A DNA stretch of 64,000 bases from Diplocloster hominis (GCF_032380655.1 NZ_JAWDIY010000015.1:62001-126000); one strand, 5' to 3'. Positions 7,986-15,783 are shown, counted from the first letter of the stretch. Translations and numbers: made by a program. Notes: generated by a model from the sequence alone, not told the origin.

Positions 7986-9473
7986 ATGGAGACAATTCTG
8001 GAATTAAAGCATATCACGAAAGAATATCCGGGTGTGAAAGCCCTAAGCGATATGAATGTTACATTTTATAAAGGGGAAGTCCACGCCTTGATGGGAGAGA
8101 ATGGAGCCGGGAAATCCACCCTGATCAAGGTGATCTCCGGGGCGATAAGACCCAATGCCGGAGAAATTATATATGAAGGAAAATCCTACAGAGAAATGAA
8201 TCCGATCCTGTCCCAGAAGCTGGGTATCGGGGTCATTTACCAGGAATTCAACCTGGTACCGGAGTTATCCATTGCGGAGAATATATTTCTGGGAAATAAA
8301 CTGACCAAAGGCCTTACGATCAACCGGAAGCTGATGAACCAGAAAGCCAGGGAAATCATGGAAGGCTTTGGAATCAAAATCGATGTGACCAAGCCGGTCA
8401 GGAGCCTGACCGTGGCCTACCAGCAGCTGGTGGAAATCGCCAAGACAATATCCAATGACGTAAAAGTATTGATTATGGACGAACCGTCCGCTCCGCTTAC
8501 GAACCGGGAGATCGAAGCTATGTTCCGGATCGTGGAACAGCTGAAGAAAAAAGGAGTGGCGATCATATACATATCCCATCGTATGGAGGAGATCTTCCAG
8601 ATCGCCGACCGGGTGACTATCATGCGGGACGGTGAATACGTGGGTACCAGACAGACACAGAATACCGGCCGCGCCGAGCTGATCAGCATGATGGTGGGCC
8701 GCACGCTGGATGACCAGCAGTATCCGACTATAGACAAAGAAATCGGCGAAACCGTGCTGGAAGTCAGAAATCTGTCCACCCCGGCTCTGCTGAAAAATGT
8801 GAGCTTAAGCGTGAAAAAGGGAGAGATCCTGGGGCTGGCTGGCCTTGTGGGAGCCGGCCGGACGGAAACCGTCCGGGCGATCTACGGCGCAGATCCCAAA
8901 TCCACCGGTGAAGTCTATGTCCATGGGAAAAAAGTGGAGATCAAAAAACCGAGGGATGGGATCAGAGACGGGATCGCCCTCATACCCGAGGACCGGAAGA
9001 AACACGGAGTCCTGCTGGATATGAGTATTCGGGATAACATTTCCTTCATATCCATCCGGGATATCTGCAAAGCGGCTGTGGTCAACCGCAAAGCCGACCG
9101 GAATCTGGCCCAGTCCTATATTGACAGACTGAAAATCAAGACACCCTCCATGGAACAGCTGACCAAGAACCTGTCCGGCGGAAACCAGCAGAAAGTGGTA
9201 TTAGCCAAATCCATGGCCAGCAAATCCGATATCCTGATCTTTGACGAGCCCACCCGCGGGATCGATGTGGGCGCCAAGCAGGAGATCTACATGCTGATGA
9301 ACCAGCTGGCAAAGGATGGGATGGCGATCATCATGATATCCTCGGAAATGCCGGAGCTGTTAGGTATGTCCGACCGGATTCTGGTCATGCATGAGGGGGA
9401 AGTGACAGGTGAGTTATCCAGGGAGGAAGCGACACAGACGAAGATTCTGGAACTGGCCTCGGGAAAGAATTGA
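7986..9473 (+). CDS. Ribose-type ABC transporter ATP-binding protein (double ATPase)
   Basis: A 495-residue RbsA/MglA-type protein with two ABC domains. The first (about 1-240) has Walker A GENGAGKST and Walker B LIMDEPSAPLT. The second (about 250-490) has the family-typical degenerate Walker A GLVGAGRTE, the signature LSGGNQQKV and Walker B IFDEPTRGIDVGAKQ. I use ATG 7986, preceded by AAGGAGG; the upstream frame from 7944 runs through the intercistronic hairpin. The first domain's usual LSVA-type signature reads LTVAYQQLVEIAK, as expected for RbsA. Confidence 0.94.
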   Translation: METILELKHITKEYPGVKALSDMNVTFYKGEVHALMGENGAGKSTLIKVISGAIRPNAGEIIYEGKSYREMNPILSQKLGIGVIYQEFNLVPELSIAENIFLGNKLTKGLTINRKLMNQKAREIMEGFGIKIDVTKPVRSLTVAYQQLVEIAKTISNDVKVLIMDEPSAPLTNREIEAMFRIVEQLKKKGVAIIYISHRMEEIFQIADRVTIMRDGEYVGTRQTQNTGRAELISMMVGRTLDDQQYPTIDKEIGETVLEVRNLSTPALLKNVSLSVKKGEILGLAGLVGAGRTETVRAIYGADPKSTGEVYVHGKKVEIKKPRDGIRDGIALIPEDRKKHGVLLDMSIRDNISFISIRDICKAAVVNRKADRNLAQSYIDRLKIKTPSMEQLTKNLSGGNQQKVVLAKSMASKSDILIFDEPTRGIDVGAKQEIYMLMNQLAKDGMAIIMISSEMPELLGMSDRILVMHEGEVTGELSREEATQTKILELASGKN

Positions 9474-9506
9474 TTTGTGCTGAAAAACGCACGCAAGGAG
9501 GATAAG

Positions 9507-10463
9507 ATGAAGAGCAAAAATATTTTAAAACAATTCAGTACCATTATATTACTGGTCATTATGGTCATCTTTTTTGCCATCATGACGGATACGTTCTTTG
9601 CAGCCAAAAATATGATCAACATCCTGCGCCAGGTAGCGGTGCTGGGAATCCTTTCCGCTGGTATGACCTTTGTCATCATCTCCGGCGGTATGGACTTAAC
9701 CGTCGGTTCCCTGCTGGGCTTGACCGGCGTGGTCTGTGCCAAGTTCCTGGTGGAATACCAGATGAACAGCGTGCTGGCGATCCTTCTGACGCTGGTGATT
9801 TTAACCCTGTTCGGAACGGTCACGGGAATGCTGATTGTAAAGCTCCATGTAGCTGCCATCGTCATCACCCTGGGTATGATGACTGTGGCCAGAGGCCTGG
9901 CCTTTATCATCTCCGGCGGGCTTCCCATCTATGACATTCCTGAAGGAGTCGTGACATTAGGGCAGGGTTATGTGGGCGCGATTCCCATTCCGGTCATCAC
10001 TATGCTGGTCATTGTCGTCATCGCTGCGTTCATCCTGAACCGCACCTACTACGGCAGATACGTGTATGCCATCGGAGGCAACGAAGAAGCCGCCAGGCTG
10101 GCCGGTGTCGCCGTAGATAAAATTAAAGTATCCCTCTATTCCGCCAGCGCATTTCTGGCCGGTATCGCCGGCGTGACCCTGATGGCACGCGTCAGCTCCG
10201 GCGCTCCCGCATCCGGAACCAGTATGGAGATGGATGTGGTCACGGCGGTCGTCATCGGCGGTGTCAGCATCAACGGCGGGAAGGGAAAGATCTCCGGTGC
10301 TTTTATAGGCGCGCTGATTATCGGCGTCTTGAGCAACGGCCTGACCATTATGAACATAGGCGAATACTATCAGCAGGTGGTAAAAGGCCTGGTCCTGATC
10401 CTGGCGGTAGCCTTTGACGTATTTACCAACACGGACCGCATCAAAAAAGTAAAATCCGCCTGA
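9507..10463 (+). CDS. Ribose-type ABC transporter permease
   Basis: A 318-residue RbsC-type inner-membrane protein (BPD_transp_2 family). It has eight to ten hydrophobic segments, the GMTFVIISGGMDLTVGSLLG motif near residue 60 and the GGVSINGGKGKISGAFIGA motif near 260, typical of sugar permeases of this class. The start at ATG 9507 follows GGAGGATA; the frame from 9477 lacks a site. It begins 33 bases after the ATPase gene and completes the importer. Confidence 0.94.
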   Translation: MKSKNILKQFSTIILLVIMVIFFAIMTDTFFAAKNMINILRQVAVLGILSAGMTFVIISGGMDLTVGSLLGLTGVVCAKFLVEYQMNSVLAILLTLVILTLFGTVTGMLIVKLHVAAIVITLGMMTVARGLAFIISGGLPIYDIPEGVVTLGQGYVGAIPIPVITMLVIVVIAAFILNRTYYGRYVYAIGGNEEAARLAGVAVDKIKVSLYSASAFLAGIAGVTLMARVSSGAPASGTSMEMDVVTAVVIGGVSINGGKGKISGAFIGALIIGVLSNGLTIMNIGEYYQQVVKGLVLILAVAFDVFTNTDRIKKVKSA

Positions 10464-10495
10464 GAACATTACGGAACAGAAAGGAACCATCAACC

Positions 10496-11137
10496 ATGAA
10501 AAATATACTGTGTTATGGAGATTCCAACACCTACGGACTGAAATCCGACCTGGTCAGCCGTTACGAGAGGCATGAGCGCTGGACCGGAATCCTCCAGGAA
10601 CGATTAGGCAGCGAATACTACGTCATTGAGGAAGGACTGGGCGGCCGCACTACTGTCTGGGACGACCCGGTGGAAGAACACAAAAACGGAAAGGCATACC
10701 TGCTTCCCTGTCTGGAGAGCCATAAACCTCTGGATCTCGTGATCCTGATGTTAGGCACCAACGACTTAAAGCTCCGTTTCTCCGTCTCCAGCTTTGACGT
10801 GGGTACCGCCATGGAGAACCTGGTTAAAACGATTCTAAAATCGGAGGCCGGCCGGGACGGTGCCGCCCCCGGGATTCTGCTGATCACTCCGGTACCGATC
10901 TGCAGCGTGGGAAACACTGACCTGGACCGGATGCTTCAGGGTGCGGTAACTAAGAGTCATGAGCTGGCGCCTTACTATGAGCGTATCGCCCGGCAATATC
11001 AGATCCACTATCTGAATCCGGAAGGCCAGGTGGAACTAAATGATCTGGATGGAATCCACTATACCCTGAAAGGGCATCAGCAGATGGCAGGCTTGATCCA
11101 GAAAAAGGTCTGCGAGATTTTTCCTGAGGAGAAGTAA
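10496..11137 (+). CDS. SGNH/GDSL-family hydrolase
   Basis: A 213-residue cytoplasmic esterase/lipase-fold protein without a signal peptide. Block I is CYGDSNTYG with the catalytic Ser near residue 9. Block II glycine lies in EGLGGRTTVWDD, block III is LGTNDLK, and block V is LNDLDGIHYT with the catalytic Asp and His. It resembles the TesA/arylesterase-like clade. It starts 32 bases after the permease and ends at a strong terminator, so it is the last gene of the importer operon and could deacylate the imported compound (inference). Confidence 0.9.
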   Translation: MKNILCYGDSNTYGLKSDLVSRYERHERWTGILQERLGSEYYVIEEGLGGRTTVWDDPVEEHKNGKAYLLPCLESHKPLDLVILMLGTNDLKLRFSVSSFDVGTAMENLVKTILKSEAGRDGAAPGILLITPVPICSVGNTDLDRMLQGAVTKSHELAPYYERIARQYQIHYLNPEGQVELNDLDGIHYTLKGHQQMAGLIQKKVCEIFPEEK

Positions 11138-11140
11138 TCC

Positions 11141-11192
11141 GGCGGGAAGCCCGGTGAGTTTCGTATTTGCGGAACTCACCGGGCTTCCCGCC
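11141..11192 (+). terminator. Terminator of the importer-esterase operon
   Basis: A 20-bp perfect stem, GGCGGGAAGCCCGGTGAGTT (11141-11160) with its complement ending at 11192, separated by an 11-12 base loop. Only a short TTT follows, but the stem is long and lies four bases after the esterase stop. Confidence 0.75.
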
Positions 11193-11263
11193 GTTTCCGG
11201 CAGTCTGGTTTCTATGCCGGCAGCAGCCTGCCGGCCGTTATTCGTTTGAACGGGACGGCTCCA

Positions 11264-11551
11264 TCAGGGCTTTTTCGGGGCCATCATGGCAGCCATGTTT
11301 TTAACATAATCGATTTGCTTTTGTTCTTCCGGGGATTTCCCCATTTTCAGGGCCTCGATGATCAGGTCCATCTCATTGTTATTGAAAGACATGCCGCTGT
11401 TCTGGGCCTGTGACATGGCGGCCATCATAAAGGGAGCCATTTCATTCATCCCTTTTCCTTTTCCCTGGTTGGCCAGGGCCATCAGCATCTGAAGCTTGGC
11501 CGGGTCTATTCCGTTAAGCTTCGGGTTGTTGGTTAAGTTTTCTTCTGACAT
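11264..11551 (-). CDS. Small Met-rich protein of unknown function
   Basis: A 95-residue protein I do not recognise by name. It is rich in Met and amphipathic helices (MNEMAPFMMAAMSQAQ, DLIIEALKMGKSPEEQKQ). The start MSEENLTNN at 11551 follows AAGGAGG; a longer frame from 11575 would overlap that site. It lies 99 bases downstream of the 11651-12109 gene on the same strand. Both contain helical, Met-rich segments and short spaced repeats, so they are probably expressed together. Confidence 0.7.
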   Translation of the reverse strand: MSEENLTNNPKLNGIDPAKLQMLMALANQGKGKGMNEMAPFMMAAMSQAQNSGMSFNNNEMDLIIEALKMGKSPEEQKQIDYVKNMAAMMAPKKP

Positions 11552-11650
11552 AGGAACCTCCTTGTGGCTTATCATAGTTTTGAAAGGCCTTTAGATAATT
11601 TTAATTTGGATCGTCTTATGATCACTTACGTAATCATGGGACCTATGGGT

Positions 11651-12109
11651 TTAGGTCATATTACCCAGCATGGCTGAGTATGTATCGAACATTGCCTGCT
11701 GTTCCGGAGAGAGCATGGATTTTAAGGCGTCCATAGAGTTCGCAGGGCCGGCGCTTTCCCCGGAGGATGCGGTGGACGACTGGTATGCCCGGTATAAGTT
11801 CATAGCCTGAAATACATTGAGCAGCATATCCATGGTTTCCCGTTCGGAGTCCGTGCAGAAGGGGCGGATGTCATTGAGCATATTCATGGGATCGGAAGAA
11901 TCTGCGTTCAGAGAACATGCCTGCAGCTGTTCGTCGTCCACATTGAAGAAATCCATCGTATTTTTAAATTCCAGGAACTTCACATAAATAGAAAGAAAGC
12001 GCTGTTCCGTTAAATGTACATAGGGAATGGCCGCCTTGATCATCTGCAGATGCCGGGGAGAGACCTGGGCATCCAGGGCCGTCATTGTGAGTCTTTCATT
12101 TTCTTCCAT
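11651..12109 (-). CDS. Helical protein of unknown function
   Basis: A 152-residue, mostly helical soluble protein of unknown function. It has no signal peptide or membrane segment. Segments such as VSPRHLQMIKAAIPYVHL and ALKSMLSPEQQAMFDTYSAM resemble the helical patches of the 95-residue protein downstream. AGGAGGT precedes the ATG at the normal distance. The pair is convergent with the esterase operon and is divergent from the 46-residue gene at 12228. Confidence 0.7.
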   Translation of the reverse strand: MEENERLTMTALDAQVSPRHLQMIKAAIPYVHLTEQRFLSIYVKFLEFKNTMDFFNVDDEQLQACSLNADSSDPMNMLNDIRPFCTDSERETMDMLLNVFQAMNLYRAYQSSTASSGESAGPANSMDALKSMLSPEQQAMFDTYSAMLGNMT

Positions 12110-12227
12110 GGAGACCTCCTAAGGTCTTGTTTAAAAATGTATATGTGCCAGGCTGAAAAGATATGACCGATTTCCCGGGGGAATCATATAATATAATGTA
12201 TTATATGATAGTAAAGAGGAGTTTGAC

Positions 12228-12368
12228 ATGGACCAATTAATAATAGATGGGACCGCTGTTTATGAGCTGGATGAAGAATGCATCTGCCGTAAAAAACAAA
12301 GGCTGGAGGAGGAGTTAAAACAGCAGGAGATCTCAAAACGAAGAGAAAGCGGACCCCGGAGAAATTAA
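12228..12368 (+). CDS. 46-residue conserved-looking small protein
   Basis: A short frame below common gene-finder cut-offs. The protein starts MDQLIIDGTAVYELDEEC, has a Cys-Ile-Cys pair at 18-20, and ends in a charged helix (KKQRLEEELKQQE) and a basic tail. AGAGGAG lies at good spacing before the ATG, a TATAAT-rich stretch lies just upstream (12186-12212), and a terminator hairpin begins on its stop codon. Promoter, binding site and terminator together argue that it is a real gene. Function unknown. Confidence 0.65.
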   Translation: MDQLIIDGTAVYELDEECICRKKQRLEEELKQQEISKRRESGPRRN

Positions 12369-12402
12369 AAAGGTATTCCTGCAAAAGCAGGAATACCTTT
12401 TG
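12368..12402 (+). terminator. Terminator after the 46-residue gene
   Basis: AAAAGGTATTCCTGC pairs with GCAGGAATACCTTTT around an AAAA loop, followed by TTT, directly at the stop codon. Confidence 0.8.
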
Positions 12403-12530
12403 CCATTCAATAGGAAAGAGCTCCTATTGAATGGCGAATCCCTCAGGGGGACCGCACTGCGGCGGAAAGGAAGATACCGCTTACGCGGCCCGCCGCAGGC
12501 GGAGAGTTTCGCAAGCGAAACTCTTATTTA
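12402..12530. repeat. Element C, tandem unit 1 (three hairpins)
   Basis: Unit 1 contains a 14-bp perfect hairpin (12402-12435) with loop AAGAGC, a GC-rich hairpin CTGCGGCGG / CCGCCGCAG (12457-12498), and a third hairpin AGAGTTTCGC / GCGAAACTCT (12503-12524) followed by TTATTTA. The next 128 bases repeat the same order. Stems one and two differ from unit 2 at paired positions, so pairing is kept. Confidence 0.8.
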
Positions 12531-12655
12531 TTTCATAGGAAAGTGCTCCTATGAAATAAAACGCTCCGCGGGGATCGCACTACGGCGGAAAGGAAGATGC
12601 CGCTTACGCGGCCCGCCGTAGGCGGAGAGTTTCGCAAGCGAAACTCTTATTTACT
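12527..12655. repeat. Element C, tandem unit 2 (three hairpins)
   Basis: This unit repeats the layout of unit 1. Stem one is a 14-bp perfect hairpin (12527-12560) with loop AAGTGC but different stem bases. Stem two is CTACGGCGG / CCGCCGTAG (12580-12621), a G-C to A-T exchange relative to unit 1. Stem three is identical (12626-12647). It ends two bases before the stop of the Cys/Gly-rich gene on the other strand and could serve as its terminator. Confidence 0.8.
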
Positions 12656-12657
12656 GA

Positions 12658-12906
12658 TTAGCAGCATCCGATGTTGTTTCCACCACAGCTATTGCCGCCG
12701 CAGCAGAAGAGTAACAGGATGATAATCCAGCAGCAGTCGCCGCCGAAGCCGCCGTTGCAGCCGCCATTGCAGCCACCGCCGCAGCCACCATTGCCCATTC
12801 CGCCACAGCAGAACAGCAGGATGATGATCCACCAGCAGCTATTGCCTCCGAAGCCTACATTTCCTTCGCATCCACATCCGCAGTTTGTAGCAGCTAAATC
12901 ACTCAT
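12658..12906 (-). CDS. Cys/Gly-rich small protein (chorion class high-cysteine type)
   Basis: An 82-residue low-complexity protein of the type annotated in Lachnospiraceae as chorion class high-cysteine protein. It starts MSDLAATNCGCGCEGN and holds two copies of a hydrophobic Cys-flanked block, CWWIIILLFCCGG (about residues 24-36) and CCWIIILLLFCCGG (about 59-72), separated by Gly-Gly-Cys and Gly-Cys-Asn repeats. The start at 12906 follows TTGGAGGAAC. Each hydrophobic block is too short to be a confident membrane span. Function is unknown; structural, metal-binding or peptide-precursor roles are guesses. Confidence 0.75.
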   Translation of the reverse strand: MSDLAATNCGCGCEGNVGFGGNSCWWIIILLFCCGGMGNGGCGGGCNGGCNGGFGGDCCWIIILLLFCCGGNSCGGNNIGCC

Positions 12907-13026
12907 GTTTTGTTCCTCCAACAAATATTTTGTTTACACTTCATAATATGTAGCTGGGCTTGATTATGTTTACAAAATTTAAAATAATTTTTATTTATTG
13001 GGAAATGGGGGGGGTGATTAAGGTCC

Positions 13027-13305
13027 GGGCTGAAGGGAAGCGGCGTGTCTTGGGGAGCCGGGCGGCAAATCTTGCGGGGCCAAATCACTTCGGCCGGACC
13101 TAAGAACGACTAACTCCGAAAACGGGAGAACCTCTTATTGGCAGGGCCTGGAACAAACTCGCCAAAGGTCGGCTCGGACAGTGTTCCAGGCCCTGCGAGG
13201 TTCTCCCGTATTCTGCGTAAGTCGTTCTAAGGCCCGGCCTCAAGTGATTTGGCCCCGCGAGATTTGCCGCCCGGCTCCCCAAGACACGCCGCTTCCCTTC
13301 AGCCC
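13027..13305. repeat. Palindromic element family A, copy A2
   Basis: A 279-base inverted repeat with the same core as A1. The loop-proximal stem is GGGCCTGGAACA / TGTTCCAGGCCC, where A1 has GGACCCGGGGCA / TGCCCCGGGTCC. The left arm carries an unpaired TTATTG that is absent from the right arm; the same position is bulged in every copy. The outer arms (from GGGCTGAAGGGAAGCGGCG) pair with the right end but are unlike those of A1 and A4. Confidence 0.85.
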
Positions 13306-13545
13306 TGCTTTACAAATGGCTTTTTTCTATGTTCCGTAGGGTATGTATTGATGGGGGCAGTAAAGGATCTACGTATACATAGTACGAACTGGGATTTTAC
13401 GGCTGATATTGGTGCCGCCCTGGCTCAAAATTTATTTTCCCATTGCGATTATTTGCTCCACTTTCGTCAAAATAAGGAAGGCAATAATACTACGAACCCA
13501 GTCAGCCTTACAGAACATGGAAAAAAGCCTATTGTAAAGCAGGGA
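13302..13545. repeat. Inverted repeat joining copies A2 and A3
   Basis: Just outside the A2 palindrome, CCCTGCTTTACAAATGGC and the following TTTTTTC..ATGTTC (13302-13333) recur in inverted orientation at 13513-13545 beside A3. The shared tail CCCTGCTTTAC is also found after A4, so it belongs to the element. The roughly 180 bases between the inverted tails match nothing I recognise; no gene with a convincing start is visible there. Confidence 0.65.
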
Positions 13546-13716
13546 AGGGAGGGAAGGGCACTGTCCGAGCCGACCTTTGGCGAGTTTGTTCCAGGCCCTG
13601 CCAATAAGAGGTTCTCCCGCCTTCGGAGTTAGCCATTCTTAGGTCCGGCCGAAGTGATTTGGCCCCACGGGAATTGCCGCCCGGTTCATAAGACCGGCCC
13701 CCTTCCCTCCCTTCCC
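13542..13716. repeat. Palindromic element family A, copy A3 (reverse, internally deleted)
   Basis: On the minus strand this copy has the full left arm and loop of family A up to GGCTCGGACAGTG. It lacks the inner right arm and resumes only at the outermost right-arm tip. The tips are a 17-bp perfect inverted repeat, GGGAAGGGAGGGAAGGG (13542-13558) with CCCTTCCCTCCCTTCCC (13700-13716). It lies head-to-head with A2. Confidence 0.75.
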
Positions 13717-13821
13717 GGACCACAGTCAACAGATTCTTTGAAAAGGCTGTTTTCACAAGGAACGCTTTGTGATAAACTAAAACACGTATGGTGTACGGAA
13801 AACGGATGCAAGGAGGAAAAG

Positions 13822-14766
13822 ATGACGATTGATATTATATATTTGGATAAAGCCTGTGTGATACAGGAGGGAGGAGAACCTTATGAGCGGATGGATGAGC
13901 TTCAGGCGGAGCTTAAGCGGAAAGGATATCTGATGGTATATTCGGCGGAGGAGATTCCCCAGGGGATAGAGCCTGACCGGGTTTTGTGCATATCCAACCG
14001 GGCGGAGGACATGCCTGCCGCGCACAACGCGGGAAGAAAATTTGGCCTGGCGCTGTGGGGCTGTGCTTCCGTCCGGCATACGAAGGCGGATTATTATTTT
14101 ATTCAGCCGTTTGACGTCCTGAATCTGCTGGATACCGATCCGCAGGTGTGGGACAGGCACCAGTGGCTGGCCTGGGCGATTGAACTGCAGTTTATCGGGC
14201 AGGCGGGAATCACCTATTCTAAGGATCCTTTTGATCTGGAGCGGTTTGCCAGGATCAGGGAGATCGCCGCGCAGATCCTTCATACACAGTCGGGGGTTCC
14301 GCTGCCGCAGGTGAGAGAGGTGTTCTGTAATGAGACGGGATTCCAGACGCCGAAGATGGACACCCGCGCGGCGATCTTTTGGGACGGCAGGATTCTTCTC
14401 GTAAAAGAACGGGACGGTACCTGGTCTATGCCGGGCGGATGGGTGGATGTGAATCAGTCCATCCGTACAAATACGGTGAAGGAAGTGGAAGAAGAGGCAG
14501 GGCTTTGTGTGGTTCCCAGCCGGCTGATCGCGGTCCAGGACCGGAATCTTCACAATACGCCTCCCTATGCTTACGGTATATTGAAGGCTTTCGTGCAGTG
14601 CGAAATCGTGGATGGACAGTTTGTGGAAAATATTGAGACGCAGGAGAGCCGTTTCTTCGGACCGGACGAGCTGCCGGAACTGGCGGATGAGAAAAACACC
14701 GCTGAGCAGGTACGGCTATGTTTTCTGGCCAGCCAGGACCCGGGCTGGGTCACCATCTTTGATTGA
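13822..14766 (+). CDS. NUDIX hydrolase with N-terminal extra domain
   Basis: A 314-residue two-part protein. Residues 1-110 form an alpha/beta domain (starting IDIIYLDKACVIQ) that recalls a HAD-like fold without its catalytic Asp motif. Residues about 115-300 match the arrangement of NUDIX hydrolases with the Nudix_hydro_N helical lead (DRHQWLAWAIELQFIGQAG). The NUDIX box reads GGWVDVNQS..VKEVEEEAGL, so the metal-binding EVEEE is kept, but the first box Glu is Gln and the usual Arg is Lys. ADP-ribose or a nucleotide-sugar is a likely substrate class. AAGGAGG sits before ATG 13822; the frame upstream runs into element A3. Confidence 0.85.
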   Translation: MTIDIIYLDKACVIQEGGEPYERMDELQAELKRKGYLMVYSAEEIPQGIEPDRVLCISNRAEDMPAAHNAGRKFGLALWGCASVRHTKADYYFIQPFDVLNLLDTDPQVWDRHQWLAWAIELQFIGQAGITYSKDPFDLERFARIREIAAQILHTQSGVPLPQVREVFCNETGFQTPKMDTRAAIFWDGRILLVKERDGTWSMPGGWVDVNQSIRTNTVKEVEEEAGLCVVPSRLIAVQDRNLHNTPPYAYGILKAFVQCEIVDGQFVENIETQESRFFGPDELPELADEKNTAEQVRLCFLASQDPGWVTIFD

Positions 14767-14802
14767 AGATAGAAATTTATAAGGGAAAGGGAGACAAAGA
14801 GG

Positions 14803-15774
14803 ATGATTACATATTTGGGAGATAAGATCGATATCCGGCTGGCGGCATTTTGGGGAATTGTGTTTGCGTTCGCCGCTACCTGCTTTTTACTTCAGAAATT
14901 CAGCGGCCTGCTGCCCACGGACCAGGGCAGGGAATATGCCCATGATGGCAAGCTGTCTGCAGGGAAACCCAGAGGGGCCGGCTTTTTATTTATTCTGGTG
15001 TTCCTGGTGTCCGCGCTGTTGTTTATCGGAATCCAGCGGGAAATGGTGATCTATCTGATTCTGGTGGCCGCCGCCATGATGACGGGTTTTCTGGATGACT
15101 GCTCGAAGGCGCCGTGGGGAGAATATAAAAAAGGCCTGCTGGATTTGGTCATTGCGGTAATGGTGGCAGTGACATTTCTGAATTTTAACGACAATACGGT
15201 TGAACTGATGCTGTTCCAGACCAGCCTGACGATTCCTCCGGTGGTATTCGGTATTCTTATAGTAATTCTGGTATGGGTTTCGGTGAACGTGACTAACTGT
15301 TCGGACGGAGTGGACGGCCTGTCCGGAACGCTGACGATCGTTACCCTGCTATCCATCTATGTGCTGGACCGGATGAAAGGGATGGATGAAAACTATAATT
15401 ATCTGATTCTTCTGTTTGTGATCTGCCTGCTGGGATACCTGTGGTTTAACGCGACTCCCAGCAAGCTGATGATGGGAGATGCGGGCTCCCGGGCCATGGG
15501 GTTATTTATCAGTATCGCGGTGCTGAAGCTTGGAAGTCCTTTCCTTTATGTACTGCTGGCACTGGTACTGATCCTGGACGGGGGACTGGGACTGATCAAA
15601 GTCTCCCTCCTTCGGTTCCTGAAAATTAAAATACTGAAAAATGTCAGGACACCGCTGCACGATCACGTCAGAAAGGTGTGGGGATGGTCAAATACCCAGA
15701 CCGTATACCGGTTCGCAATCATCCAGATCATGATTGCGGTGGGAGTGGTTTATATGGCCTCGCTGCTGGCCTGA
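14803..15774 (+). CDS. MraY-like phospho-N-acetylmuramoyl-pentapeptide transferase family protein
   Basis: A 323-residue membrane protein of the MraY/WecA (glycosyltransferase 4) family with about ten hydrophobic segments. Recognisable are the Mg-binding pair in TGFLDDCSK, NCSDGVDGLSGT, LMMGDAGSRAMG and a histidine loop PLHDHVRKVWGWS. It differs from textbook MraY in SAGKPRGAG (instead of a GTPTMGG-like motif) and in the loop PLHDH (usually PLHHHFE). It may be the cell's lipid I synthase, as stand-alone mraY genes occur in Lachnospiraceae, or a paralogue. It follows the NUDIX gene by 36 bases. Confidence 0.85.
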   Translation: MITYLGDKIDIRLAAFWGIVFAFAATCFLLQKFSGLLPTDQGREYAHDGKLSAGKPRGAGFLFILVFLVSALLFIGIQREMVIYLILVAAAMMTGFLDDCSKAPWGEYKKGLLDLVIAVMVAVTFLNFNDNTVELMLFQTSLTIPPVVFGILIVILVWVSVNVTNCSDGVDGLSGTLTIVTLLSIYVLDRMKGMDENYNYLILLFVICLLGYLWFNATPSKLMMGDAGSRAMGLFISIAVLKLGSPFLYVLLALVLILDGGLGLIKVSLLRFLKIKILKNVRTPLHDHVRKVWGWSNTQTVYRFAIIQIMIAVGVVYMASLLA

Positions 15775-15783
15775 TGTCAGCGA

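Noticed and set aside
12671..12946. A Pro/Gln-rich plus-strand frame opposite the Cys/Gly-rich gene
   Set aside because: It is the complement of Gly/Cys codons; the minus-strand frame has the binding site and the known family start.
13249..13632. A 127-codon plus-strand frame crossing element A2, its spacer and A3
   Set aside because: Both ends are translated repeat arms, and the middle part has no binding site or recognisable motif. It is best explained by the repeats.
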